This document shows, in pieces, positions 25,016-36,041 of a DNA stretch of 64,000 nt (within the stretch, counting starts at the first letter, position 1; each line of letters begins with the position of its first letter). The DNA comes from Pseudisothecium myosuroides (taxonomy: Eukaryota > Streptophyta > Bryopsida > Hypnales > Lembophyllaceae). Location: the NCBI GenBank assembly GCA_951799445.1, contig OX637297.1, positions 2,232,001-2,296,000 of the forward strand. Direction: 5' to 3'. A program made the position numbers and the translations under genes. The notes below the pieces were generated by a model. It did no database searches, was not told the origin of the DNA, and worked only from the letters and a program-made list of their open reading frames with translations.

Positions 25016-26373
25016 GTCTCAGGGCTCCAGATGGGTCATCATGACTTATTCCGTTCCGGCCCTAATCCGCTCCAAACTAATCCACTCCAAACCTATTCCG
25101 TTCGGATTAAATCCGGGTAGTCCACTACTTTCGTTCCTCTACTTATTTTTAGTTTTTCATTACCCCCTAGTCGGATCCGAATCTCTACAAAAAATATTTG
25201 TTCCAATTTTGGAGTAACTAAGAAAAAACCAAAAATTCACACTGCGACAATGGCCATGCTAGTCAAGGAGCTACCAAAGCTCCAAAGGATGTCGTTGACA
25301 AGATTGGAAGATTTGATGGAAAGAACATCATCAAGTTCTTAAGAACCTACGACTATGAGATGGAGGTGCATCAAGTGCTTGAGAATTGGATGGTACAGAC
25401 CTTCAGCTTGGCTATTGTATTCGAGATTCATGAGAGGGTGGTAGAAATGCGAGGAGATGCAAACGTGACCCCATGATTGACGTTTGAGGAGAGATTGTGA
25501 GATGAATACTTCAATGAAAATTCAGAGAGAATGACAAAGAGGGTTTTTCTAGATTGGGTTGAGCAACGTCCTAGGAACAACATGGGCCCAAATGAATTAC
25601 TACGAGACTTTGACAAAAAGTACAAATAGCTGCCTCTAGTAGAGAAAAGTCTTCTTGAAACTAGAAAGGCGGAGCTATTTCTACAAGCAATTGATGATGC
25701 CTTGGAGGATAGACTTCTATTTCTTCTGGGTGACTGAACCACTGAAGGAGGTTTCACCAATGATTGGAGAAGAATAGAAGAAACGGTTACTCTAGTGGCA
25801 AAGCAATGGAGGATGAGATCCAAAAGTGTCGCTACACAGATGGATGCAAAACCTGTGTCAGTTGCAAAAACTTCCAAAGTATCATTTGCCCCTATACTTG
25901 CAGCTTCAACTTCAAAGAGCTCCAAGACAATTGATGAGGGTACTTTTGATGAGCTTATCAAAGGTATCCGAGAATTGAGGGTGGAGATGAGTGAATTGAA
26001 GAAGTCACGAGGAGCTCAATCATCAGATGGTTTCAAAACTTTTACAAAAAGATGCATTTTTTGCGATAAAGAAGAGAGCCACAGTCTTCGAGGTTGCAAA
26101 CCTTATGATGAAGCTCTTAAAGAAGGAATGATTCTCTTCAAAGATAGAAAGATTCACGAAGCATCCACAAATTTGTCTTTGAACACTAATTTTGGCAAAG
26201 GAAGGATGAAGAAGATTCTTGAAGACAAGATGGGCAAATCTAGTAGCATACATGGAAAGAGTGTTGAATTATTCCACATACAGGTGGAACAACACACAAT
26301 TGAAGTTAAACAAGCTCCGCCTGTTGAGATTTTGCGCAGAGGAGCTCAAGCCAATCATAAGGTGACCGGTTGA

Positions 26374-27312
26374 GAGGATCCTGTTGCTACGGTCAGCATT
26401 AGAGCCTTTTGGAGAGAAATACAAAGAGATAGAGAAAAACATGATGTCATTGTTGAAGAGAAACGAGGGCGGACTGTTGGAGATGATGACATGGAAGAGC
26501 CGGCATCCAAAAGAAAGCCTCAAGGGCTCAAAGAAGGTGAAAGAGGGGAAGGTTCTACCGCTCATACACAACAAAGGCCTGGAAAATCACCTATCTTTGT
26601 TCATCCAAAAGATGAACCACTTCCTAAGGAGATGTGGGAAGGTCCAAGCACGAGTAAAAAAGAAAAAGAGAAAGAAGATTTGAACAAGAGCAAGAGACCG
26701 GCCTACAAACTTCAATCAGACATTGAATCACCTATAGATATAAAGGGCATACTAGAAGAGAGAATTTTGGATGCCAAAATAGAGTTTACGTTGAGGGAAG
26801 CTCTTGGCATTGCCAAAAAAGATTTTCTTGAGTTGATCATTGATGTCATCAAGAGAAAGAGGCAGATAACCGCCGAAACAATCATGGTAGAAGCTTTGGA
26901 CACCCACATGATCAAAGACAAAGAAGCTAAGATTGGGCAAGCCTTTGTATTGATGTGTGATCTTGAAACAACAAAAGAGAGAGTAACAAATGAAGTATCT
27001 GAGATTTACAAAAAGCAGAAGAGTGGAAGAGCGGATGTCCTTCTAAGTGATGTGATGGATGATGAAAAAGAAGAGTTTCTGCTCATGTTTGTTGAAGCGT
27101 ATGCATTTGGCAAAGAAAATGATGTTGCCAAAATCAAGCATCCTATCAAATATCAAAATGTGGAGGGAAAAGAATTAGAGGGGGTGAAAGACTTGGAGAA
27201 AAAAATTTATTCACTAAAAACTCAAGGAGAAGATAAGAAGATGGTAGATGGAATGATCTCCAAGGTGACATGTGAAGAAACGATTGAAGTAGAGGCAAAG
27301 ACTTATGGATGA
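26374..27312 (+). pseudogene. Ty3 gag-pol linker region
   Basis: Following the gag, this frame (open from 26491 to 27312) has a Lys/Glu/Pro-rich start. It then has a conserved block RPAYKLQSDIESPIDIKG, ILDAKIEFTLREALGIAKKDF and DVIKRKRQ, a segment I know from gag-protease junctions of plant Ty3 elements. After 27.1 kb the sequence loses that similarity and ends at TGA 27310-27312. LTR-end sequence then begins at once, so protease and pol have been deleted from this copy. Confidence 0.65.
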
Positions 27313-27487
27313 AGACCAAAGATAGGCCAATGGGGAGGAGTTTGAAGATTGAAGAATGAAGACCAAAGATTGAAAAATGAAGACCAAAGACTGAAGACTA
27401 AAAGATTCGATTGAACTCCATAGCAAACTATTCTCAGTCGTAGCTAGAATCCTCGCGATTTTTCAAAGCAACTCTCTCTACACGACA
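27313..27487 (+). mobile_element. LTR 3-prime end remnant of the Ty3 element
   Basis: This segment matches 21.57-21.75 kb base for base over most of its length, including GGGGAGGAGTTTGAAGA and CTCCATAGCAAACTATTCTC. It ends in CTCTCTACACGACA. Only the last part of the LTR is present, joined to the gag-pol linker, so an internal deletion removed pol and most of the 3-prime LTR. Confidence 0.7.
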
Positions 27488-28200
27488 ACGGTTAAAAACT
27501 TCGAACCTCAACCACGAGGTTCAAGGTTCAAAACCCCATGGCAGTGCCTAGCGGGTTGCCTAGGTGGCCTGCCTACGTGGCGGACAAATAATTTTTTTTT
27601 AATTTTTTTAAAACAACGCTAATTCTATAAAGAAAATACACGGATACATTGGTGTAAGAAAGTGTCAAATTTGCACGATTATAATGCATGATTCAATGAT
27701 AAGGAAGTGGCACGACATCCGTTCATATCAATTTAGTACATTAAACACACGAAAGTTATGGGTGTCTTTAACCCACGGAATCCGTGCGGTAATGGTACGT
27801 AGGTATGAATTCACAACTTCCATATGATATTTGTTGAAAAATCTTCCTCCTTCAAATTTGAGATGAAGAAGTTGAGAGTATATTCTAGGTTCCTTTGTTT
27901 TTTAGATTTTGAGCTTTTGCATTTGCTTTAGAAACCTTAGCCTTCTGATTTGAAAAAAATATTATTCAAAAGCATGTTGAAGGACGAGTACTTATCCTTG
28001 TGGGATTTACTTAGATTTTACAGCTGTCCTCCTTGACACCCTTGTAATACCAAGTATTGACGGTCGGGAGTGAATGGTTTTTATTTGAGGTTCTAGAGCG
28101 CTTGAAATTTTGCATGCGATGTTGTGCAGTGGAGGATGTAGTGGTTGTGATTGAGGGATGGAACAATTGCTAACAAAGTTATTTTTGTCTTCAAATGCAG
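27488..28200. other. intergenic or intronic sequence before the CDK exon
   Basis: AT-rich DNA with a short GC-rich patch near 27.53-27.59 kb (CCTAGCGGG-type). It ends in TTCAAATGCAG, a good splice acceptor. No other kinase exon is visible. Confidence 0.35.
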
Positions 28201-28291
28201 TTTTTCATCAGAGTTGTTCGTGACATGAAGATTTTTAATAAGTTGCAACATGCCGATGTCATCAAATTGAAAGAAATTGTAACGTCTAAAG
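28201..28291 (+). pseudogene. orphan CDKC-type kinase exon
   Basis: A 91-base segment lies between a TGCAG acceptor and a GGTACACC donor. It reads VRDMKIFNKLQHADVIKLKE followed by IVTSK. This corresponds to the helix-alphaC end and following strand of plant CDKC/CDK9-type kinases, where REIKILKKLHHENVIKLKE is usual. The exon ends in phase 1. Nothing upstream or downstream in the window supplies the Gly loop, the HRD or the DFG motif. It is a stranded fragment, perhaps captured by a transposon or left by duplication. REIK has become RDMK. Confidence 0.6.
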
Positions 28292-29816
28292 GTACACCTT
28301 TGAAATCATCTTTCATCTGTGGATATAGATGTTGATAGAAGTCATCCTCTATCTTGAATTAATATCTCCTATTCATTACGTACTTGCATATAAACGATAT
28401 ATTTAATTGATTACGATGGTTTTGTTTTGTGAAGTTATTTCCAGAGAATTTAGCTTCTGAAATGTGTTTTTTTTGAAAAATTGTTTCGAATGTGAAAAAG
28501 ACTAGGAAAAGAGGACAACTTTAAGCCCAGTGATTGTAAGCTCCCAATTTGTCACTTGGGACTCATAGATTTTTTTTTTGAAATTTGCAATTTAAAGTTG
28601 ATAAAAGTATTCAAAAGCCATAAAAAGAGTGTAGAACCAGAATAGGGTTGTCATACCCATTATAGTATTTGGTCTAGATTTGTAATTATACTTAAAATCC
28701 CCCCAAACCTCGCCTAAAAATAGAGTAGAAATAACGAGATAACTAAATTCGAAGGACTTGAGTTATATAACTTCAAAAGGGCTAAATCCCACCATGAATA
28801 TGGCAATTCATAGCTAAGTCGGTCCGAGGAATCCACAGCGAGGCCATTAAGTCGGGTCCAAAAGTTAGATTCAAAATTCTCCATTAGATCGACGAATTCC
28901 CAAAAATCCCGATTATTAGTATGCAAAAGCCACTAATGCAAAACAGGGCTTGTGGAGGAATGTATAGCCCAAGGATGGTGTTTTAAGGTAAATCCTATGT
29001 TAGGAGCCCAACGACAAAATCGATTTGCCAAGATTCCTTCATCTGCAGAAGATTCCCGCACCATCGCCAATTCAAGGAGATGGCCAGTTTTAATCTCCAC
29101 TGACCAATCGTGCCAGGTACGAAAATGCACCTACACATCTTTCAAGCAACTCCCTCAAAGGTCCCATGAAAATTCCCGGCATCTACCAACTTGCAAAAGA
29201 ACCTTTTTCGGGTGGTCAACCGTTCTAACCTCCAACGAGAATTTTGTGAAAATTACCTAAGTTACAATAAAATCTCACTAAAAATAAACATAGCTTGTCT
29301 TATGTCAATAATGCACTTCATGAAGTTTCACGGCATTCCAATAGCGGCAAGTACCCGAACCGGCGAGATTCCTCGGGAATTAACCACGTGGCGGGATCCC
29401 CGCAATGTTGACCAGCATTTTGGGACCATACGATAGTGAAACGAGGTCAACTAAGAGCCCTTTCCGACCCTCTTGCACCTACTGGAGATCCTAGGCTAAC
29501 TCTTTTTCTCAAAATAGAAGATTCCCAAGATTTAGGATTTTATCACAACTTGGTTTTTAAACTAAATTAGCCTACGATGGGTTTGGGATTTCGATACGGG
29601 GTGTAGAGGGATCTAAGACTAAACACGACGATCTAGAGCCAATGGCGCAATTTGTTTAGCGATTGGAGTTAATCTCCAAAAGTTAGGATGTTGGTCCAGC
29701 ATAAATGATAAAAGTTGTTTTTTAGGGATTAAGATGAAAATCTTTGAGGATGAGGATGAAAATCCAAGTTGATAAGGTTACCTTAAAAATTTAGAGAGAG
29801 GGGTGGGCCCTTGGAA

Positions 29817-29828
29817 ACCTATATAAGG
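29817..29828 (+). promoter_or_regulatory. TATA box in LTR-like copy A
   Basis: CCTATATAAGGG, followed 20-30 bases on by a CT-rich stretch, is a canonical plant core promoter arrangement. The same box is conserved in copy B at about 49,647. Confidence 0.6.
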
Positions 29829-30277
29829 GCTTCATTTCTCTCTCTAAAACACCTCCAATTTTTATTTTGGATCCGTGGGTTCAAGTTATTTTGGATATTT
29901 TGGCGTTTGAAGCCAAAAACCTCTATAGTGTTTTTGGAGTACTTTTGGCTCCATTGTTGTTGTTTTTCAAGCTTTGAAGGTCCTTGGGGTTCTTCTATCT
30001 TGCTTTATGTACACTTTGTGTACTCTTTGTGTACTCTTTGTGCTCTTGTTGTGAGTTGAGCAATTTTTCTATACTTCGTGTGTCCTTCTCGTGCCCTTGT
30101 AAGCTAATTTTTGTGGTTTTAGGAGTCTTTTTGAGTCTTGCACTAATCCTAAAGCAACCCCCTACCGTATCTTGTGATGTTGCTTTGGGGGGCCCTTAGT
30201 GTGTAAGCTTATTGTCTTACCACGTTGTCCTAACTTGTGTGCTCTCTAAGTACGTTCTTATCTTCTTCTAATGTTCT

Positions 30278-30625
30278 CCTTGTTGAGTGGACCCCCTCCG
30301 GAACGGCGAAGCTTTGAACCTTCTTTACACATTTTCTTTGAGTTATTCTAAATCTTCTTCTAACATTTTCTTTGTTGAGTGGACCCCCCTTTGGGACGGC
30401 AAAGCTTTGAACCCCCATGTGTGTATTCTTTAAATGTTTTGTTTTATCCTCTTCTAAAGTCTCCCTTGTTGTGTGGACCCCCCTCTGGAACGGCGAAGCT
30501 TTGAACTTGTAACTAAGTCTAAGTCCTAAAGTGTGTATTAAACGGTTTTGGACGGCGGAGCTTTGAACCCCCAGAGTGCCACAAAGTCCTAAAGTTGGTG
30601 TTAAACCCAACTTAGCGGCGAAGCT
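30278..30625 (+). repeat. CGGCGAAGCTTTGAACC motif array, five copies
   Basis: A core CGGCGAAGCTTTGAAC recurs five times at 70-100 base intervals. Three copies are preceded by TTGTTGAGTGGACCCCC or a close variant. One further decayed core is near 31,725. The same array is kept in copy B at about 50,090-50,440. Conservation of the cores between two diverged copies suggests function, possibly protein binding or RNA structure. Confidence 0.75.
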
Positions 30626-31027
30626 TTGAACCTCCCCGGTGTTTAATTTCAAAGTATAGTTTCCAAAATCTTTGTGGAAATGTCCAAAGTTTAGCTTCCA
30701 AGATATGTAGTTCTCTTTGAATTTGCCAAGTCCCGTGTTTTTTCCAAATTTTTAGCAAGTTTTGTGTTTATTTCCTAGTTCTTAACAAGTCTAGTTTTCC
30801 CCAAGTCTAGTTTTTTCCTAAGTTTTTGTGAGTCTAGCCCTCTGAGTATGTGAAAAAAACCAGTCTAGTTCAGATCGGGCCAGAAAAAAACCCAGTCCAA
30901 TTCAGATTGAGCCAGTAAAAAAACCCAGTCCAGTTCAAGTTCGAACCAGAAAACAAGTCCAGTTCAGATCGGGCCAATAAGCCAATTTAGTTCAAGATCA
31001 AGCCAAAAATTAGTCCTGTTCAGATAT

Positions 31028-32530
31028 CTTAGGATAATTTAGGATTTAATTTAGGATAGTTTTTGAATAAAAGAACTGATATCTCATGATAAACCAAGGT
31101 GGTGGAGCCTTCTAGCAAATATATAAGGCCCCCTCTAATGTTTCTCAAACTCCATTATCTGCTTACCAACATTCTGTCGGAGTGTAGAGACTCTCTTTTG
31201 TTCAATTTGTTTACCGGCTTTATTGGAAGCATTTATTTAGATCAAATTTTGGTCATCTTTTGCTCATTTTGCTTTCTTTGCTTTCTTTTAGTGGAGGATT
31301 TGGTTAGAGGACTCAGGGTTCCCTTTTCAACCATCAAAACCACACTAAAATCATACTTTTGGGAGGTTTTATCCCCCAAAACTTGCATACCTTGTTTATA
31401 TATTAATAATATGTTTTGAAACAACCATTGAGTCAAAATTCTTAAGGCGGTGAAGCTAGTCTTTGCCAAAAGATTCTAACACTCAAAAGACCGGCCAAAC
31501 CTTGTTGTATAACAAAGTTTGGTTTGACTTAACTCGTAAATTTTGGTTTAAACACTGTCATGTATACCTCATTTAGGAATTAAAACTATTTGATACCTTG
31601 GGAATTCTTTTAGTCCTTAATTTTTGGTTTAAGCACTGTCATGTGCACCTCAGTTAAGGGTTGAAACATTTCTGGACATTTTTTGGACCACATTGCATGA
31701 GTTTTTCCTGTGGTTGTTTTCGCACGGCGAAGCTTTCACCTCAAACAAAATTTACCTTGAATAATTTAAAGGGGAAGGAATAATTGGGAAAAGCCCTTGG
31801 CTTGCTAGCTACTTAAGCCAAGAAACCACACCCAATGGCTCCCTTTCTTCCGCCGGAATTTGCTCATTTTTCTTTTTGCTTTCATTGCCAAAGTTATAGA
31901 TTTTAGTTGATATTTTAGTCTTTAGTTTAGTTTATCTTGCTTAGTCATTATACCCCAAACCCCCAAAACACTTAGTTTAGTTTGTCTTGCTTAGTTATTA
32001 TATCCAAAACCCAAAAAACACTTAGATTAGTGGCCTTGCTTAGTCATTATACCAAAAATCCAAAAACCTTTAGTTTTGTTTGAACTCCAAGTCATTTTAT
32101 TAGTAAAGTTTAGTTTAGTTTTTTTATTAATCAATTAGAAGTTTGTTTGTTTTTAGTTAAAAACCAACGAGCCAGCAGAAACCAATGCCAGCATAAACTA
32201 GAGCCAGCATAAACCAAAAAGTCAACAAAGAGATGAGGCCGGATATCAAAAGGCGCGGGCAAGTATCCGAAGGCGCTACGGTTATCGAAGGGGCCGGGCG
32301 GGTACAACAATGGGAACGGATAGGGGAATGATTGGGGTCGCGGCCAATAGCAATGCGCCACATGGCATCTCCAGGAGAGCCTAGACTCAAGCAAAGGGAG
32401 TGTCCATCAGTCCAGGCAAAGGTTCGTGAGTCTCCAGGCAAAGTTCGTGAGTCTCCAAGCCAAGCTTCGGAGTGTCCAGGCCATTCAGGTAATGATTTTC
32501 ACTCTAACTCAAATCTCTCTCGTTCAATTA
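31028..32530. other. region downstream of copy A, no gene
   Basis: AT-rich DNA. From 31.92 to 32.12 kb a segment reading TTAGTTTAGTTTGTCTTGCTTAGTCATTATA recurs three times in diverged form. From 32.16 to 32.47 kb it turns GC-richer, with repeated AGCCAGCA and GTGAGTCTCCAGGC motifs. No coding frame is supported. Confidence 0.45.
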
Positions 32531-33469
32531 TTAACCCCTAAAGGCCCAAGGCTTTTTTTCTGCCAAAAAACCATCAAAACTGCCATTTCTATAGCAAGGA
32601 GTAAAAAAAAATGAAAAATGTTTTTTTTTCACATCTAATCGTAGGATCTTACACCTAACTAGTATGAAAATGTGTGGAAAAAATTTCAGAATTTTTGACC
32701 GCTCAGATTGCAAGATATCTGCGTTTAAAGTGGAAAAAACAAGTATTTCAACACATTGCGGGACTAGATTTTTTGACTTTAAACATTTTTCACTTAAAAT
32801 TTTTGCACTACAGAGTTTTGTGCTTCAAATATTTATAGTGGAGAATTGAGTTGAGAGTCTAGTGAAAAAATAATATTCAAAAAAACTTAATTATCATTCC
32901 TAAAAAATTTATTAAGTAGAAGTAGGTACGAGATAGAAGGAAAATCTAAAACATTAATATATTTTAGATGGAATTAAAATACACTAATCCCAATGGTGAG
33001 ATTGTTCTAGCAAGTAAACTAAACCATGAGAATTTTTTTTTTTTTAAATTGCAAAAATAGCATTTAGAAATGCATCCTACAAGTTTGTTTTTTCAAGAAG
33101 ATGCTCTAACTGCCCGAAAAACAAGAATGTCCATAACTTTCTCATAACGAATCCAAATGAAATGAATCAAAGCTTTTCAGATAGACAAAAATATAATCTA
33201 CAAGAAAAAAAATATTAAAAAAAAAAATCAAAATTTTGCCAAATTTTTCTTACTGCCCGGACTGCCCAGTTACAAAAAAAAGTAACATATTAGGCCATAA
33301 CTTTTGACTCCTATTTCCAAATGTGCTGAAATTTAGTGCATATGAAAGATATTCCTTGCGCCCACCTTCTATTAAAATTTCAGCTTAAAATATAGAAATC
33401 TCTAGTCACATGGACTTGCCCAAAATTTCTATACGGCCAAAAAACACATGTCGGTCCTTTAGGGGTTAA
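32531..33469. mobile_element. 931-bp TTAA-flanked element, relative of the 9.4-kb foldback
   Basis: Its ends are CCCCTAAAGGCCC (from 32535) and GGTCCTTTAGGGG (to 33465). They are flanked by TTAA at 32531-32534 and 33466-33469. The right end shares about 50 bases of subterminal sequence with the 9.43-kb element (TTTTTTGGC, then ATTTTGGGCA, then TAACTTTTGACT). Unlike that element, the two halves are only partly inverted copies. No coding frame is present, so it would move only with a transposase supplied elsewhere. Confidence 0.8.
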
Positions 33470-34471
33470 GCTAATCTCTGGTTTAACTCCTCAATTATAC
33501 AACTTGAGAAAAACGTATCACTCAAATCTTCATCCTCAAGTCGAATTCTAAACTACTTACAATCACACGCAACTAAATTGAAGGAAGGAGGAAGAAGGGA
33601 GAAGCGAGTGTACATCAACTTGAACTAATACTCAAACGAACAATAATGAATTGAACCAAGAATGAACTTAAATTGAAATCACAAGGAGGAGGAAGAAGAA
33701 GGTGGCGGCGTTGGAAAGGAATTAGGATTAAAAAACTAATACTTCTCAAGCATCTAACTATTCATTTGGAATTATTCTTGGATTTATTCGTTTTTTGTAT
33801 TCATCTAACTATTCACATGGGCCTTGATTTTGTTTTGTTGTGCTTTTCCTATTCATTTTGGATTTGTTTTGGTTTTTATTCCGTTACTATTCATTTACTA
33901 TTCATTTCCGGACAATTTTGTTTTTCTTAATTCTTTCTTTACTATTCATTTACTATTCATTTAGAATAATTCTTTGGTTTTATTCCTTTTCTTATTGAAG
34001 AATTTGGTTTCTTCCATCAATTAGGATTTTTGGAAGGAATTAGTTGAGTGAATGTTGATTTAGGTTTTGTTTTATTAGGCCTAATAAGCCAAATAGGAAA
34101 AGACAAAAAGTCAACAAAAATATTAGATTAATCCAACAAAAAATAATAAACTAATGAATAACAAACAAAATTAACTATTCATTGGAATATTATTAAAATT
34201 GGAAATTATTAATCTTTTAAATTAATTCTTGAATAAAATAAACCTTCAAGGTAGTTGGAAATAGGGCCTTGAAGTTTATTTTATTTCAATTATATGTTTT
34301 AGAAACCAACTAAAAACCACTAGAAATTTAACATAAATTCTTCAACTCAAAGGAATTAAGTTAAATACTTTAAACTAACCTCCTTTTGTAGGAAATTAGC
34401 CAGAAAGAATGTAAGAAAAAGGTTTTTCAAACATTCTGACATCGAATTTTCATCAAACAGATGGAGTACAC
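33470..34471. other. leader-like AT-rich DNA
   Basis: This stretch is AT-rich with ACTATTCATTTACTATTCATT repeats near 33.7-33.96 kb. No gene is supported. It runs up to a short acidic reading frame at 34,475. Confidence 0.4.
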
Positions 34472-34474
34472 ATG

Positions 34475-34552
34475 ATGGAGAACGATGAGTATTTTGAATC
34501 CATTATGTTGGTGATTTGCGATGACAAGACCATGGCTATGATGGACACAGAG
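34475..34552 (+). CDS. short acidic first exon after copy A (possible)
   Basis: ATG at 34475 opens an acidic frame (MENDEYFESIM) that runs to a donor-like GAG/GTATAT at 34552. A comparable acidic leader (MDENAYENVDEV) with a GAG/GTAAAC donor follows copy B at 51,507. Both are followed by the same style of AGTTAGA-rich intron-like sequence. This suggests a spliced first exon shared by two elements of one family. The sequences are too short to name. Confidence 0.3.
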
Positions 34553-35535
34553 GTATATTAGTATTTCCCTTTTCTTTTGCTTTGTTTTTTCCTTTAAATT
34601 GAAGTTAGAATCGTTGCTTTTAGAAGTTAGTTTTTAGATTAGAATTTTAGTATTTAAGTCAAAATTTAGAATCTAATAGGTAATTTTCAGAGGTTTCCAA
34701 AACCAAATCACACTTAGAAATTAACCAAACAAAAAAGAAGTTACTAATAATTAAGATTAACCATAAAGTTGGTTGAGAATTAAAGATTTTCATCCAAAAG
34801 AATCTTTAAAGAATATTTTAAGGTGGAATCAAATAAAGAATCTCTAAAGATTTCAAAATCCCTTTTTACTTTTAAAAATACTTTATTTCTGAAAGATAAA
34901 AATTTGGATGAAGTTTGAGACTAAGTTTGGATGAAAAACATCCAAATAGGTTAAAATTCCAATTAATCTTAATAATCCAGAACTTAAAAGAACTAATAAC
35001 TTAAACCTAGAATTTAGAATTATTTTGAATTGATTTGCCATTTTAGATTAGTGGATGAGTTTTCAGCACAAATAAGGGGTTGAAATTTGACCTGTGATAA
35101 CTTTTGCTAGAAATCTCGGAATCTAACTTTCTTTACCATTCTGAGAAGGGAAAGTTATATCCTATTAGAGTGCTTAGATAAAATTTTAATTAGATTAGAT
35201 TTTCTTTTCTTTTCCCCCGTTTGACTTGACCATAACGTTTTAACTAGTTAACAATTAGTTTTTCTTAGAATTAGTGAAATTTTACAGGATTATAATTCAC
35301 AAAAAGTGCCAATTGCTTGGAAGACGAACACTTCATTAGGAACCACCAAAACTGGAGTAAATCTCCAACGAAACATCTGCTAGAGCTCGTGTGTAATTTT
35401 TTGACTCAAGGGTGGAGTTAGAAACACTCACACACAAAAAGCACAAAGATGAGAGATAATACAACAACCCTCAATCCCACCAAGAAAGCCAGTAGGATTA
35501 GCACATTGCCGTGGTCGTGGGAGGGAAATTTCGAT
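34553..35535. other. AAGTTAGA-type low-complexity DNA
   Basis: Composed largely of TTAGA, AATTTAGA and AAGTTAG words, like 51.64-52.44 kb after copy B. No gene is supported. Confidence 0.5.
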
Positions 35536-36041
35536 CTAATGTCCACTCTTGAACACTCCTAGCTGGACCTTCACGGCTTCCCTTTGCCGACCTAAAACTT
35601 CTAAACTCTCTCTTGCAAGGTTTTCTGCAATTATGGCACACCGGGCTTTCTCACTTGCCTTCTTGTGCACAACCTCCTCCTCAACCAACATTTCAGATAA
35701 CGCATCAAGCACCCTTGATTGAGCGTCTAATTTCCTTATCACGAGAATTCAATCTACAAATTGCGCATCCGTCCGTAGCAGCTCCGACGCACATTGGTCC
35801 TTCGTCTGCTTCAACCCTTCCAGACTCGAGAAAGCGGCAGTGACTTCGTCCTCCACGGCAGCCAAAAAATCAGGCCACTCACAAATCAGACAGTCAGTAT
35901 CTAGTCGACTTAGAGCACTCAGATGAAGCATCTCTAAAATGCGTGTTTTCTTCTCCAAAAACTTGTGCTTCACCTCCAAGTTACGAGTCACATTCCTGAG
36001 GTTCTCCTCATTGTTTGTGTCAAAATCAAGGTGCACCGTTG
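35536..36041 (-). pseudogene. unknown coiled-coil reading frame (minus strand)
   Basis: The minus-strand frame has about 170 codons with one internal stop near 35,746. It is rich in Glu, Leu, Lys and Ala with heptad-like spacing (LEVKHKFLEKKTRILEMLHL, then VDEVTAAF-type and LARESLEVLGRQREAVKVQL segments), so a long coiled coil is likely. It begins immediately at the left edge of copy B, so its N-terminus was probably removed by that insertion, or it is the gag start of an element reading leftward. I do not recognise it. Confidence 0.4.

Larger units (their letters stand above)
21913..25249 (-). mobile_element. nested CCGG-rich element inside the gag
   Basis: The element starts TGTCGCA and ends TGCGACA, a short inverted terminus of the TG...CA type. 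It is flanked by GTGGC (21908-21912) and ATGGC (25250-25254), a 5-bp target duplication with one difference. Removing it restores gag reading continuity, which fixes the edges. Its base composition (many CCGG and TCCGG tetramers) differs sharply from the AT-rich host element. Its gene runs on the minus strand with a TATA-type box near 25,005. I did not find two matching LTRs, so it may be a truncated retroelement or an unusual non-autonomous one. The minus-strand tail at about 22.28 kb has a GTGGCGACCCC motif like plant retroelement primer-site regions. Confidence 0.7.
21809..26373 (+). pseudogene. Ty3 gag, split by a nested element
   Basis: The gag starts at ATG 21809 (MEDHGGAPPEAQ) and runs to 21912, where element 21,913-25,249 is inserted. 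It resumes at 25,255 in a frame that fits the left part. The retro-gag segment GRFDGKNIIKFLRTYDYE lies at 25.30-25.38 kb, followed by TFEERL and DFDKKYK. Stops interrupt at 25474 (TGA), 25498 (TGA), 25627 (TAG) and about 25738 (TGA), all in frame 1, so decay is by nonsense changes. A Cys/His segment (RCIFCDKEESHSLRGC) at 26.05 kb is a zinc-knuckle-like nucleic acid binding motif. Gag would package the element RNA. This arm probably belongs to the same family as the pol at 16.3-19.3 kb, because it follows directly after that element's LTR. Confidence 0.75.
28535..31027 (+). mobile_element. LTR-like repeat, copy A
   Basis: It starts TGTAAGCTCCCAATTTG and ends about CTGTTCA near 31,022-31,027. 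It matches copy B (36,042-36,650 plus 48,954-50,766) over its whole length at roughly 85-90 percent by eye. A TATA box (CCTATATAAGGG) lies at about 29,817, followed by a pyrimidine-rich start region, as in LTR promoters reading to the right. It contains the CGGCGAAGCTTTGAACC motif array and a CAGTTCAGATCGGGCC minisatellite near its right end. I see no primer-binding site or polypurine tract that would prove it is an LTR. Flanking 5-bp duplications were not found. Confidence 0.6.
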
